The notes below the pieces were generated by a model that saw nothing but the letters and a program-made list of their open reading frames with translations, had not been told where the DNA came from and did no database searches. From Thozetella sp. PMI_491 (taxonomy: Eukaryota; Ascomycota; Sordariomycetes; Chaetosphaeriales; Chaetosphaeriaceae), in assembly GCA_021432635.1 (NCBI GenBank), contig MU270043.1, forward strand, positions 62,001-126,000: a DNA stretch of 64,000 bases. The letters are read 5' to 3'. Positions within the stretch are counted from its first letter, which is position 1; every line of letters starts with the position of its first letter. The position numbers and the translations under genes were made by a program. Positions 42,414 to 55,500 of this stretch are shown here, piece after piece.

Positions 42414-45400
42414 GGCGGAAGGAGGCACGCTACTTGACGTGACTGGTGGGACTGGTTGAGAGCTGGGATGGCCTAGCCTGGGCTGTCTCGGTCCCGATCT
42501 TGCGATTGTAGACAGTGGTATTTAGGAAATAACGGGAACTAATACAACAGGATCGATCTAGGAGGCGGCTTGTCTGGATTTGCGGACTTGTTGGACACTC
42601 TGAAGTTGCGTGAAAGTAGGTTGATGCTGAGGACGATGCTAAGGTTCGAGCAAATTCCAAGGAAGATGCGATAGGACTGGCAGAGGGTATGTACGTGTAC
42701 CACCGGATAGATACCTTATGCTTGAACGGTGGCGCAAGGGGATCGTCGAGACGTGAGGTCACACAGGGTCCTTCCCTGGTTTTGAGTGACAGTCGGGAGC
42801 ACAAGGCAAAGGAAGGTGCTTTGTCTGCTCTTTGTGAAGTACTTGTCTAAGTTCTGAGGGCTGTGCTTGGCGAGAAAGACGGAGGCTTTAATACAGGGAG
42901 ATTGAGGCCGGATGACTCAACGGCGGAAAGGGGAGGGGGGTGGGATTGTTGACGGCGCTTGATAACGATAAGGAGCTGCAACCGGTACCAAGGCCGGCGA
43001 CGGAAGGATCTAGTCGATAGACAGGAAAAACAGAGTATTGCTGACAAAAAGGAGACGTGAACAATCTAAAAGTAAATGGGCACACAAGTTCGTTGTATCG
43101 GTTGTCTGAGGTTTGTTGGGTTGGGGGGGGGGGGAAGAGGCAGGAGAAGGCCGGGACGAGGGCTTGGGCGAAGGCGCGACGGGCATATATCAGCCAGCCC
43201 AGTCCAGCGTAACGGACGGCGGCCTGGCCGGTTTCCCTTATCGTCGCGTCAGTTGGGCGGACGAGTGATAAAGCTCAGGGGGTGCGTGTTTTGAAGGGGG
43301 GTGTGAGACTTGGGAATCGCGCTAAGGGGGGTGGGTGTGACGACACCGGGCTCCGACGGGAGGTCACTGGGCGCCCCAGATTGCCGCAGGAGAGACTTCG
43401 ACAGGCCCTTGATTACAAGTCGCGAGGCTTGGAAGCATCATTATGCCCGCTTTAGGCCCAGCGGCAACAGCGGGTGACCTATTCTTGGTCCCAGCTCGGG
43501 GATGTTGTGCCTTGCTGATGATGAAAAACGGAGCTGTGCCCAAAGGCCCCTTTGCCTGCTGCTGTTTGCCGTTCCTCGTTGGCCTGCCTCTGTGGGCTCG
43601 CTCTAGCTGGGGGACTCTAGAATCTTGTGCAGTCTTGCCCTGCAAATAATGACGAGATTATGAAAATGAACCGGACCCCCGCGCCATTCCAGCGGGGGGC
43701 GCCCCGGCCAGGACCAGCCTATAGATGACAAAGCCCCAAGGTTCCAAGTGGTTTCCATTCCCACGGCTGGGACACCGTTTCTACTGCCGCGGCCCCGGCT
43801 TTGAAACAGACCACGGGCCAGGCGCCCGCTAGGCCTCCCTAATGGAGTCATGGGCCTGAACCGCCACGGCGAGCCACGACGACCTCGGCAGCGCCTGAAT
43901 GGGAACCCGTGCTGCAGGGCCTGGAATCCCATTTGCTGGCCCCTTGGGGGGGCTTGGGGGCGTGAAAGGAGCGAACCCGGGAGGGGCGGGCGGATGGGGG
44001 GGATGGAGTGAGGATGGAGAGAATGGGGGGCGTGTAGGATGAACAAAGCAATGAAGCCGGATGGAAGGAGGCCAACAGCAGTGGGCAAGGTAGTGGGAGG
44101 CAGAAGCGCCGCCTGATTCCGGATCCAGAGCTGAGGAAGGTGGCACCTGGGCGGCAGTCTCGCCGTGTTGGTCAGCTCCCCTCTCGGGCGTTGGCCGTCG
44201 GGTGGGTGCGCCAGACCTTGCTGGATTGCTCCTGCCCTAACCGAGAGACAGGCCTAAGCCGGCCAACCGGCGCTGTCGTCATCGACACCAGACATTGGCA
44301 CAAGCCAGCTGCATAGAGCGTCCACAGAGTGGCAAGTGGCCAGTGCCGGCGGAGACTGGCGACTGGCAAGTGCACCACGCCTATCTACGAATCAAAGGTC
44401 CCATGTGGGAAGGTTGGATGGTCCTAGGCATCGACGCTGGAGACACCCCCTTTCCGGCTCGCTAATTTGACCTCGATTCCCTAATTCCCCATGCAATCGC
44501 GCGCCAGCCTTCGCTGTCCAGTCCAGTAGTGCCCAGGCGAGCCGGGCAAGCAAGCAATCAACCTACTGCAAGAGGGTAGTGGCAGCAGCATCGGCGGCAG
44601 CATGTGCTACTTAGTGCCGCGGGCCTGTAGCGTCGCTGGCGTTCGGGAAGGTGGGCAGAGGGGTCGAGGAAGAATGGACTGGGCAAATAGGGCAGATGGG
44701 AGGGGGCCGCTGCATCACGGCAAGCACATCATTCGCCCACACGTTGGCGCTCCAGGCCCACTGGCCAGGGTCCCCACGTTCTCCCCAAATTCTTCCGCTT
44801 AGCGCTGCTGCATGCGGCCTGTCCCCCTCGTCTCGCTGGCGCAACGCAAGGCGCCTCGTGCCTGAATCTCCATGACTGCACCGCAATGCCCCGCGGGAGT
44901 ACTATGGTAGACTGCTCAGCGAGGTCCTTGGGGGTCTTGGAAGGGGGAGTAAGTGCGGCCGACGAATAAGCCCGGTTATGACGAACTGCGCGTCCACGGC
45001 CAAGGACGAACGAGGGAGGGGGGATGCTACCACGCAGCCGACGGATTACTCGATTTGTTCACATGGTATCCCCGCCTTCTCCTCAGCCTAACAACACGAC
45101 GGGGGGCGCAAGAGCTGGTGTGTGGGCGCGTGTTTCCGAGATGAGCGCCCCTGGCGAGGGGTAATCACCCCCTTCTTCAGCGCGTGATAAGCTGATAAGA
45201 TCGTCGAGAGCGAGATCCGGTCGTTGCATACGGCAGGCCGCTGGGACTAGAAGACCATTTCATTTCGCGAGGAACTTGAGTGTGAACTGCCGCAACCACC
45301 CCTTAGATAAGACCGGCTTGAACAAAGATGCCACCGCAATCGGAGGCACCACTAACGATGATCGCGCTGTTGGGCTCACCCCTAGCGGGGGTCGGCGGTG

Positions 45401-46583
45401 CCTAGGTCATGACGGCCGTTACGGTCGAGGCTCGGTCTGCTGACGCTACTCCTCCTCGCTCCAAAACAGCTGAAAGAGGTCAGGGGGGTGGAAGCGCTGA
45501 AGAAACGTGCTATTGATGACCACATCCGGTCGGGCTTGGCTTGATCGGGAGAATCAGGGCTGAGGCAAAGCCTCCCAGTGGTGACGATAGCGATGCTGAT
45601 TCGATGCGATTCCACGCCAACTCTACCTGCCTTGAACCAGGAGAAGGAACCACAGTGCCAGATACGGGACGACGATCTGGGTTCCGTTTCGGCCTTCGGA
45701 GGCCTTGGATGATTCCTCTCGAAGTGATCGTGCCGCGCCTCCTCCGTCCCATAGATAGCACCCTCGTATTCATGGGTTATCTCCGTAATCACTGGCTACG
45801 ATTACGGCATTGAAGCAACTTGACGGTGTCTCTGGTGGGGTAAAGGAGAAAGCCGAGGATTGTTGAATGCCCGCCCGCCTGACGAGACCGGCGGACTATC
45901 AGGGTTCCGAGAGCCCATCATGCCTGTCTATAGCACGCTCGCAAACCAAAACTAAACCTACTATTGGCCTGATCTCTGCGACAAGACAGCTCACTGACCC
46001 TCTAGATATCAGACCGTCGCAGCGTTGTTCCAAACTCTCAGCATCGAATCCTGGTTCTTTCCTCATACACAGGGCGAATCGACGGCTCGGGCGGAAACGG
46101 GCGGAAACGGGCGTCAGGGACGCGATGCTCCGGAGGCGCTTGCAAATGAACGTGGCAATGGAGCGACGCCCTTGTTCCTTCGCGCTAGCATTGACTCGTA
46201 AACAAGGTCTGGTCGCGAGTTGGAAGTGACGAGAAGTGACGCCAGGTCGGGGGGACCATGTTGCTTATCGGTTGACGCCTGCCCGAGCCATGCTTATCGG
46301 TGATGTAATTGTTAGCGCAGCTGCACGCGATGAACCAGGCTCCCCTGTCCATCGTCGGAAGTTGCCGCGCTAGTGAGAAGAGATCGAAAAATTCACGATA
46401 CGGCATCTGCATGCACATCCAGAATTGTCCTGCCTAAGCCACCACTGCTTGCATCGATTAATACGGAAGAACCACCGAGGTGTTGATTCGAAGGGAGAAT
46501 CAAGCAACTGAAAACGTTTCCAATTTGATATCTTCCTCTCCTCGCCTCGGGCGAGCCCGGCAACTCCCTACACCGCTAGAAAG
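42414..46583. other. Gene-free 4.2 kb
   Basis: This is the longest stretch without a gene I can support. Long open frames on both strands (for example 43603-44088 minus) are GC-driven and have no domain, start context or splice pattern. A poly-G run lies at about 43119-43133. I see no transposon ends, terminal repeats or RNA gene. A small or intron-rich gene could be missed. Confidence 0.45.
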
Positions 46584-47615
46584 ATGCCCTCCGACAAGGC
46601 CGCATACCTCGCCGCCCACTACCTCACAGCCGATTCGAAGCCGACCAAGAAGCGCAAGAGAAAGCACGCATCTAAGGGCGATGGGCTACTGATTGCCGAT
46701 GACAATGATGACTGGGGTACCGGCTCCTCTAGCCGCGGCCGCAACCGCGACGATGAAGACGACGACGGACCTGCGGTAGTGTCCGGTACTAGCTCCGAGT
46801 TCCGGAAGTCCAAGAAGTCGAGCTGGAAGACGGTCGGAGCACCAATACCCACCGACACCAAGGATAAGCGCGACGCTGCGGAAGCGGCCGCCGATGCCGT
46901 CCTAGCTGCCGCCGCTGCGGAGGTAGCAGCAGCACGAGACCAAGACGACGCACCTGTGGTGGCGGACGAGGATGGGGACATCGAGATGCTCGCCGACGGA
47001 ACACATGCGGGCCTCCAGACTGCGGCATCCGTCACCGCCCAGCAGGAGAAGCGACGGGAGCGCGAGCGCGAGGAGCTGGCACGCCTCGAGGCCGAGCGCA
47101 AGGCGGCCGGCGACCAGGACGATGAGGTTGTAATGCGCGACGCGACCGGCCGGCGGATCGACGTGTCGATGCGGCGTGCCGAGGCTAGACGCGCCGCCCT
47201 CGAAGCAGAGAAGGCGGAACTGGCCAAGGCCCGTCTGCTCAAGGGCGAGGTGCAGGCCGAGCAGGCCAAAGCGCGGCGCGAGGCGCTCGAGGACGCGGCG
47301 CTGATGCCGCTCGCGCGCGGTGCCGACGACGAAGAGATGAACCGGGAGCTTAAAGCTGAGGAACGCTGGAACGACCCCATGGCGCAGTTCATAGCCGAGG
47401 GCGGCTCGGGCGGAACTGGCAAGAAGAAGGGAGGCGCCGCAGGCCGTAGACCGGTATACAAGGGGGCAGCGCCGCCGAACCGGTACGGGATCAAGCCTGG
47501 GTACCGCTGGGATGGCGTGGACCGCGGCAACGGGTTCGAAGCGGAGCGGTTCAAGGCCATTAATCGGCGTGAGCGGAACAAGGCTTTGGACTACTCCTGG
47601 CAACAGGACGTCTAA
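46584..47615 (+). CDS. cwc26: Pre-mRNA-splicing factor BUD13/CWC26
   Basis: A single-exon gene for a 343-residue BUD13/Cwc26 homologue, part of the RES complex (with Snu17 and Pml1) that stabilises the activated spliceosome and helps pre-mRNA retention in the nucleus. The N-terminus [18 protein letters not shown] is followed by a lysine- and arginine-rich stretch ([11 protein letters not shown]) that can act as a nuclear signal. Acidic and coiled-coil segments rich in A, E and R occupy about 60-250. The conserved C-terminal region includes [45 protein letters not shown] and the end [15 protein letters not shown], which are family hallmarks. Confidence 0.94.
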   Translation: MPSDKAAYLAAHYLTADSKPTKKRKRKHASKGDGLLIADDNDDWGTGSSSRGRNRDDEDDDGPAVVSGTSSEFRKSKKSSWKTVGAPIPTDTKDKRDAAEAAADAVLAAAAAEVAAARDQDDAPVVADEDGDIEMLADGTHAGLQTAASVTAQQEKRREREREELARLEAERKAAGDQDDEVVMRDATGRRIDVSMRRAEARRAALEAEKAELAKARLLKGEVQAEQAKARREALEDAALMPLARGADDEEMNRELKAEERWNDPMAQFIAEGGSGGTGKKKGGAAGRRPVYKGAAPPNRYGIKPGYRWDGVDRGNGFEAERFKAINRRERNKALDYSWQQDV

Positions 47616-48299
47616 GTGTGGGAACTTGGTCGCCTTTTCCTCTATCTATTTGATTAAGCATAGTGATACCCCAAATTCAGACTGATACAAAGCCTCTCTT
47701 GTCTACCGTAGTCCTTCCTATTCATCGGTGTCTATGGCGTGGTGGCACTACAGCATTGCCACCGATGTTATCAAACTTGGGCTGAGTACGAGGGTGTGCG
47801 GTACGACTTGTTTTCAGAAAATCAAGACGTAACATGCTGAGCACAACATAAACTCATGGATTCGAATTACAGGCATACGGGATACGTTGTATCCTGCCTA
47901 GGAAACACCGAGAAACATGGTCGTTTTCTCGCTAGATAACGGAGTAACGCTCCTTCGTGTTCGTTTCTCTAGTAATGGAGGGCTGCAAAAGGCTCGACAG
48001 TAGTAGAGATATCCTAGGAGCCCCCTTTTGACACAGGTGAAAAAACAGGCGAACTAATAGCAGCAGCCTCATGCTGGATTCTGTCCAATGCATCGAATCT
48101 TTCCTTGGCTTGCAGGCAGGTATATCTGCGAAGCCGGCATTCCTCTGGCAGCTCAAGCGGTCGCCTAGAATGACTTCTATGGCTGCGACTGCACACATCG
48201 TGTAGCAATGTGCAGCAGTATAATCCTACACAAATACCATTACAAAGACCTCTGTGGCCTCTCATTCCAAATCCTAGCCATCAGGTGGTCGTGGCACGT
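47616..48299. other. Convergent intergenic region
   Basis: It lies between the 3' ends of BUD13 (+) and TFIIF alpha (-). I see no gene in it. Confidence 0.6.
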
Positions 48300-50505
48300 T
48301 CACCCAGCCTTGGGCTTCGGACGGAGCAGCTTGTCTGGGCCGTACACACCGTTCTGGCGCACCAGGGCCACCCACTCCTTCTTGGACAGGTTGCCGGGTG
48401 TATCAATACGATGCTTGAACATCTCAAAGAGCTTCGTAAGCGAGATGCCATTCTGCGCGTTGATAGCTTGTACGATCTCCGCGGCTTGGATCCTGTCGTT
48501 TGCCTGCCCAACGAGCTGGGGGGAGTGCGCACGGGGCGTAGCTGTGCCGCCGGCTGCGCCCTTGGAGGGCGAGATGGGTTTGCTTCCTGCATCCGTATGT
48601 CAGCGCCGCCTTCTCCTTCCGCTTCACCATGGCCTCTAGGGAGCATGGGCTTACCGCTGGGGACTGGGCTTCCGGCCCGGGAACCGACAGGCGTGCCGGT
48701 CTGGCCCGTTTTTAGCTTGATGCTCTTCTTCTTCTGGCCAGCATCGGAACCCTCGCCCGCAGTCACTTCGCCATCGCTAGTGGCGCCCGCCTTGAGACGT
48801 CCAGGTAGCGGGGTGGTGGACCGGCTGGGGACGAGCGACGAGTTCTTAGCCGTCTTGACCTTCTTCTTGCGCGATGACTCGTTTCCACTAGAATCCGAGA
48901 GATTCGGCGAACCTGGTCGCTTGAGATTCTTGCTCTTTTTCAGGCTGTCGCTCGCCTTCTTCCCGCCTGATGGTGTCGTCGTGCCCTTCGTGCTCGCCCC
49001 AGAAGCGGGCATGTCTTTGCCGTCGGCTTTCTTAGCTTCCTCCTCCTTCTTGGTCTCATCCTTTTTGTCTTTGTCCTCCTCTGATTCCGAGTCCTGCAAA
49101 CACGTCAGCAACGCACCCCCAAAGCGAGAGAGCCAGATCAACCCACCGAAGAGAGCTTGAAGGGGTTGTTGTCCTCCTCTTCTGAAACGATATCTTCCTT
49201 GTAGCCCGTGGAATGCTCGAGCTTCACGAGGCCTTTGGTAATGGACTTGCCGAGCTGCTTGTTCTTGACCTTCTCCTCGCGTGCGGCTTCCTCCTCCTTG
49301 TCTACCTCATCTTCTTTGCCTTCGCCGAACATGTTTGCCCCAAGATGGTCTCTGCGCACGCGGTCTTTAGCTTCCTTGGTGTCCTCATCATCCGCTTCGA
49401 AACCGGCCGCATCGTCATCATCCTGAAACTCGTCGCCGGACATGTCCAGCTCGTGGTCGTCCGTCCGCTCAGACTTGCGGGCAGCCCGCGAAGTGGAACT
49501 CTCGGTCTTGACACGCGGACGCCCCCCGAGGAAAGCCCGGTACTCTTTCATTTCATCTGCTGCCACCTGCTTCTCTCGTTCCGCCATGACCCAACGCTTA
49601 TTGAACTTATCTCCATCTTTCATGAGCCTCTCGGCCTCTTCGAGGGACATGGTGTTGAAGCTGGGCTTTGCATCGAACTTGTACCATCTCTCAAGCGGAA
49701 TCATACGGAAGCTCTGTCCTTGGATGGCGAGTGCACAATTCAGCTCCGAGAGCGGTGCAACGTACGATCCTTGCCAGATATTCTTGCCGTCAGCATCCTC
49801 GAGGAACCAAGGCAGTGTCTCTTCGTAACGGATGCCGGCCTCCTTCTTCTGGGCTTCTGACTGCTTCCCAAAGAATCCTGTAGTTTTTTCCTTTCTCGCG
49901 GGCTGCTTGGGCTTTGGCTCGCTGGCCTTCATAACAGGAGCGATCTGGGCTTGGTCGAGAGCTCTCTGGGCTTCTCGGTCCGCTTTGGCCTGTCGCAACC
50001 GCTCCGCCTCAGCTTCTTCTTCAGTGTTGCGTGGGACGCTAGTCTCCTTGACAATAACCCGTGATGACGGCTGGAACCGGGGGTCTCTTCGATGGAGCGA
50101 CACCGGTCGCGCAAACTCTTCCTCGTCCGTTGGGTCGACGGGCTTGCCAGCCTTGGTCGGGTTAAGTCGCATGATGTGATGCCGGATACCGGCGAGTAGA
50201 GCGCGCTTCGTTGTAACTAACGGAAACTCGGTGACATGAACGCCCTCGGGGGGCTTTGTCGACCATCCACCATTCTTGGCGCGAATGGCCTCGAGCTCCT
50301 TCATCTTCTGTTCGCTTCGGAGAGACGCAGGGCCATTGGGGGTCACCAGAGACATATTCGGTTTTCCTGATCTTGCCGGCAGCCTTGCAGGCTGCCTCTT
50401 TCGCGCCACGAGCGGGTTGCTCGTGTCCGGGCGCTTGGGGGCAGGCGGCCGAGGGACGACGGGCCTCCCAGTGCCGCCGGGAGCTCCAGCAGGCGGCACA
50501 CTCAT
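48300..50505 (-). CDS. tfg1: Transcription initiation factor IIF subunit alpha (RAP74/Tfg1)
   Basis: A 694-residue RAP74 homologue, the large subunit of TFIIF, which binds RNA polymerase II during initiation. Minus-strand exons are 50505-49147, 49093-48655 and 48586-48300. The ATG at 50505 is used because the preceding in-frame codons include only a GTG. The dimerisation domain contains FPLVTTKRALL early and, near 235-285, ETLPWFLEDADGKN and MIPLERWYKF. Acidic and lysine-rich low-complexity sequence follows. The last exon encodes the C-terminal winged helix (VQAINAQNGISLTKLFEMF, LSKKEWVALVRQNGVYGPDK, LLRP). Introns have GTGGGT/TTTGCAG and GTAAGC/GATGCAG signals and keep the frame. Confidence 0.94.
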
Positions 50506-52520
50506 GATCACGGTAAATTTATCCGCTATACCGGCGTTTCTATTGCGGAAAGGTCGCGATAGGTTCGCTCAAGGCAGTTTGTCGTGAGTTCCGTTGCGGG
50601 CGAGTCGGCCCTGCCTCCGGGCAGGCAAGCGCGAAGGCAGCTAACTTTTCGAAGGACAATTGGCGACCTGGAAGACGCGAAGGGAATGGGCCGAGGAGTG
50701 GTCAGGGAGGTTGAGGTCCTTCGCAGATGAGCCGCGCGAGATGCGGGAGGACTCGGAGACAAGGTTGAGCAGCGATACGGATAGAACCCGCCGTCGCGTG
50801 TTGGAAGATGAATGGTATGGAGGCAAGCTTGGAGGAAGTGAGTGATGCAAACGTTTTGCACGGACCACTGTCCCACAATTATGAAAGGCCACGGGAAGAG
50901 CCTCACAAGTCACTCTGGCTTCTAGCAGCCCGCCCCCTGCCTGAACTGATTAACAAAAAGCTCTTCAGTCCAGCCCCTCTCAATGCTCAATGCAAGAGCG
51001 GTTCTCGAAGGCCGCTTCCAAACCAGACAAGCCCTGGGCGTGCCTAATTTAGTTTTTGTAACCATCTTGGGAGGGGCACGCACTCAAGGTAAACCTAAGA
51101 TAAGCTCTTTCTCGAAGACGAAGAAGAACAAAGAACCTGTTCGTTTCATCCCCAGAAAGGCACATGACATGGCATGCTACTCGCACTGTCCAGAGAAAGC
51201 AGCTCCGAGCATGCCGGCTTGCGCATTCTCCCGAGAAGCTCCTAAACCCGTCCCGGTTTATTGAATCAAGAGAGGAACGCAGGCAAGGAGCAATCGTGTT
51301 ACTATACGCTTCGGTCTCCTACAGGCAATCTACCCCCTGTAGATTTGTTAGCTTGGTATGAGGCAAAGAGGCCGGCCAGCCAGCCAGATTTGGAGGTCTA
51401 AATATCAGTAAACGGGGCTTTGGGCTCGTTGGCCTTTTTGGCTCGTCACCGACCCTGTCAACTCTCTAAATCTGCGTCGTCAATTGCTTTCTACGGACGA
51501 GAATATTCCTCTAAAGGCAGCGGCTCTTTCAAATTCCCATGCCAACAAACCAAAGGGGGCAGTATTACACGTATACACGTTGCTCGATCCGCTGTCCACT
51601 CTTGGCGAGCCCCAAGACGACTCGTCCTGCCTGTCCTGACTCTCTGGTCTCAGTCCTCGAGGGCCCATGAATTTGGCTGCATAGCGTAGCCAGCTCTCAG
51701 ACCAATCAGCTGGCATGGAAGACACCCAGTCAGCAGCACCTCCCCACTGATGCATCCCCACCATTCTTTCACTCATGTCATGCCAGATGCCAGGGGACCG
51801 GCCTGTCGCATCACTGCAGACACAAACACCCCCTTTTCAAAGGGAAACACCTTCCCGTGGCCAAATACCCGTCGACGGTACAGCTTCTCGAGCATCTAGC
51901 ATCTTCTCCCCTTCCCCCCTATCTTCTTCGCCCATTGCAAACTCTTCCCTTCTGTGCCCCGCCTTGAACCGACAGAAAGGAACGAGGCCCCGCAATCTGC
52001 ACCTTCCTCCAGTGAGGGGCTCCAATACATCCCAAGTCGCAGCGGAGCTCAGCTCAGCTCAAGCTTGCAACATCAACCTCTGCCCACGCCACCGGGTCTC
52101 GCGTCATAGTGCAGTCGACGTCCCACCGCCTTGACGATATTGAATTTTATCGCGTCTGTCCTGACGAGCCCCCGAAATTCCCAGCGACTCTGTACCGACC
52201 ATTTTATCTTCTTGTTGACCCCTTTCTCCCTCACTCCCTCCCTTGACTTGATCCTCCGCCTCTGGTCTTTCGTCTTCGCCCTTCACCCCACCTCATATGC
52301 AGGCAGTCTGAACTGCGGCAAGTGACATTTTCCATCCTGAGCGTCACGCGCGGAGTGGATGGGTCACTCTACACTCTCCTCAACGACTGCTCTAGAACGC
52401 AGCCGCCACAGCATAGCGGCAGGCTTCAGCGCAGGTCTCGTCTATGAATCCCGTCGCCGTTTGTCGCCGCCGCCATATCAAATTCTCTCTCTTTAGTTGC
52501 CCTCCCCACCAGCCCACGCT
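50506..52520. other. Divergent intergenic 2.0 kb
   Basis: It lies between the 5' ends of TFIIF alpha (-) and the Cid1-like gene (+) and should hold both promoters. A CT-rich leader runs from about 51900 to 52490. Open frames here look like chance. Confidence 0.55.
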
Positions 52521-55500
52521 ATGCAGGGCGGCCAAGATAGCAGCCCTGCTTCCGGAGGGGGCGGGGCGCTCGAGAGCCACCTACGCAACCTCATCATCAG
52601 TAATTCCATGAAGGACGGTAGCAGCCCGGGGCCTAGTGAGACTTCAACTCTTGGCCAGCCGACTGTCCAGTCAGAGGGCACTCCACCTACCCAACAGCCG
52701 AGAAAGCCGGGTCCTATCCAATTGATACCAGACGACCTTTCTGAGACGACCAACAAGCAGGTCTCGCCCTCTCAGAAGTCGGGCCGGAAACGTCCCAATC
52801 AAGCCCAGCGCCGCCAGATGTCTGCCCAGCTCTCGATTCCCATTGACCCTCGTCCTCAACCTCCCCAATCTGCGCGACCCTATATCAGTCCTCCAGGATA
52901 CCCTTCAGCGCACCAGTACTCGGGCAACCTACCACCAGGAAACCAGTACCGCTCCCAGCGGCCGCATTCCGCCACCTTCCGCCCGCCGAACCACGGGCAT
53001 GGCTTCCCAAATCCGCCACTGAGTGGACAGCCATTCTCTTCTCAGGCGAAACATCACCATTCTCTCTCTCTGCAAGGCCCTATCTCGCCGCCTCCTGGAG
53101 AGCACTACGATTGGAGAGGGCACCAGCACCATGGGTCAAACAGCGGCGATCACCGGATGGGCTACCACCCGTCTCCTATGCCCTATGATTCCACCTCACC
53201 GCGCAACACCAGACACTCTCATGGAAACCTCTACAACCCTGGAAAGCAATTCCATGTTCGGCCCGACGAGCTGAAGGCGCAAGCTCATATGCTCGAGAAC
53301 CTGTGTACGACCATCATTGCGGGAGCCGAGATTGAATCCGCCGACATCATGGAGAAGGAATCCTTCCGGGCCAAGATTGAGCAGGTCTGCCAGACCGTCA
53401 TAAGCCGCTTCGAGCAAGAGCAGAATGGTCTGCGCAGTTTCCCACCAGCAAGTGTCCAGCTAAAATGCTTTGGTAGTCTCTCCTCGGGATTCGCCACAAA
53501 AGCAGCCGACATGGATCTTGGCCTTCTGTCTCCTCTGTCTCCTCTGCAGCCTGACGCTCCAGGCTCCCCGATCCCCCGATTGCTGGAGAAAGCTTTTCTC
53601 GACATGGGCCTCGGCGCAAGGCTTTTGACTCGAACAAGAGTGCCCATCATTAAGCTCTGTGAAAAGCCACCCGAACAGCTCCTGAGAGATCTCCAGGAAG
53701 CGCGCATCAAATGGGAAACCGGCGTCACGGACGAGCAAATAGAGGACGACGACCAAAACGAGGACCGCCCTTCGAGCCCCGCGGAGGACCAGCAGCATTC
53801 ACATTCCCGCAAGGAAGGAAGCCGTGGACAGAAGGAGCTGGATCTGGGAGCCGAGAAGACGTATGAAGAGAAACTCTCTTCTCTGACCCAGGACAAGCGG
53901 TCCCTGCAGACGTATTACGGCCTCGCGAAGGGTTTACTCCGAAAGCTAGGCGGGCGCGACCTCACGAACTCGAACGCAGCAGACTTCTCGGGAGAAGACT
54001 TCAGAGTACTCACGGACGTCTCACTGGCGTTCGTGAGAGGCTTGGCAGACGAGAATCTACGAACACGCCTGCTCAATTACAAGTCGCTGAACCAATATGA
54101 CATCGCGGCCGGCTCCAAGCACCGATCGCTACTCGGCGTCTGGACTCAGATTGAGGGCGAGAAGATGGTATTAATGTGGGATACTCGCAGCCTCAAGGAG
54201 CGAGACTCTTACCATGAGCACAACGGAGAGGCGGTCGTGAAGCTTTGGCAGACCGTCCAGAACAAGCCCGATTTTGGTAACGACCCACTGGCCTACAATA
54301 AGGAGCTGCAGTCGACACTAGAATTGGTGCGCAAGCTACCATCCGTCCAGTTTATGCTCCTCTCTCAGGTGCAGTACGAACCTGCCGCAGCGTACTACTC
54401 GAGGGCCACCAAGATCATGCTCGACCTCAAGGTTGGCGATGCGCCGCTGGAGCACGACCCCGTGGTGCCCGTGGTCATACGACAGTACGTCCAGGGTATC
54501 TATGGCGAGGAGGTACGGAATAAGGTCAGAGAGTTTGTGGAGACTGAAGGAGTGAAAACGCTTCAGGCTGTTGCTAGGAGACACAAGAGCCTACAACTAG
54601 CTCACGAGTATGAGAAAGCTCTCAACAAGGGTCTTTATCCGGAGGAGCATACGACGGCCATCAAAGCGTACGTGGAGCTCCTCCGCTCACCGTTGAAAAA
54701 GAATCTTCAGCCTGATTCGGCCTGCGACTACGTCGTCCCAGCAACATCGGACATGGCTCCGATCATCCAGGAGATCCGCCGCCTCGGAGACCCATCGAAG
54801 CTGTCGCCCAACCAACCACGGGACCCTTACCGAGACCGTCTCGAATTCCCGAAGGATGGGGCGGGTGTCCAGTGTGACGTGAATTTCTCGGCACACTTGG
54901 CCCTACAGAACACGCTTCTGCTGCGATGCTATTCTCATAGCGATCCGCGGGTCCGACCAATGGTGCTGTTTATCAAGCATTGGGCTAGGGTCCGCGGCAT
55001 CAACAGCCCGTACAGAGGCACATTGAGTAGCTATGGATACGTGCTCATGATGCTACACTATCTCGTCAACGTTGCACAGCCTTTCGTCTGCCCCAATTTG
55101 CAGCAGCTCGCTCCAGCGCCGGACCCGAACCTTACCCCAGAGCAGATCGAAGAGACGGTCATTTGTAAAGGCAGGGATGTGCGATTCTGGAGAGACGAGG
55201 CAGAGATCAAACGCCTTGCCAATGACAACGCTCTGACCCAGAATCGAGATTCCATCGGCCATCTGCTCCGGGGGTTCTTCGAGTACTATGCTCAGAGCCA
55301 TTTCATGAGCACGGTCCAGGGCCGCGGGTTTGACTGGGGTCGCGATGTCCTTAGCCTTCGCACTCATGGCGGCCTGCTCACCAAGCAAGAGAAGGGATGG
55401 ACCGGGGCAAAGACGGTCATCGAAGTCAAGGCCACAGCAGCGCCACCCGGATCAGCCGCATCGACTGGGTCAGATCAGGGCCCCAAATCTCCGGCGGAGC

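Noticed and set aside
43603-44088. Minus-strand open frame of 161 codons, proline- and arginine-rich
   Set aside because: The composition follows local GC-rich low-complexity DNA, and the opposite strand is equally open.
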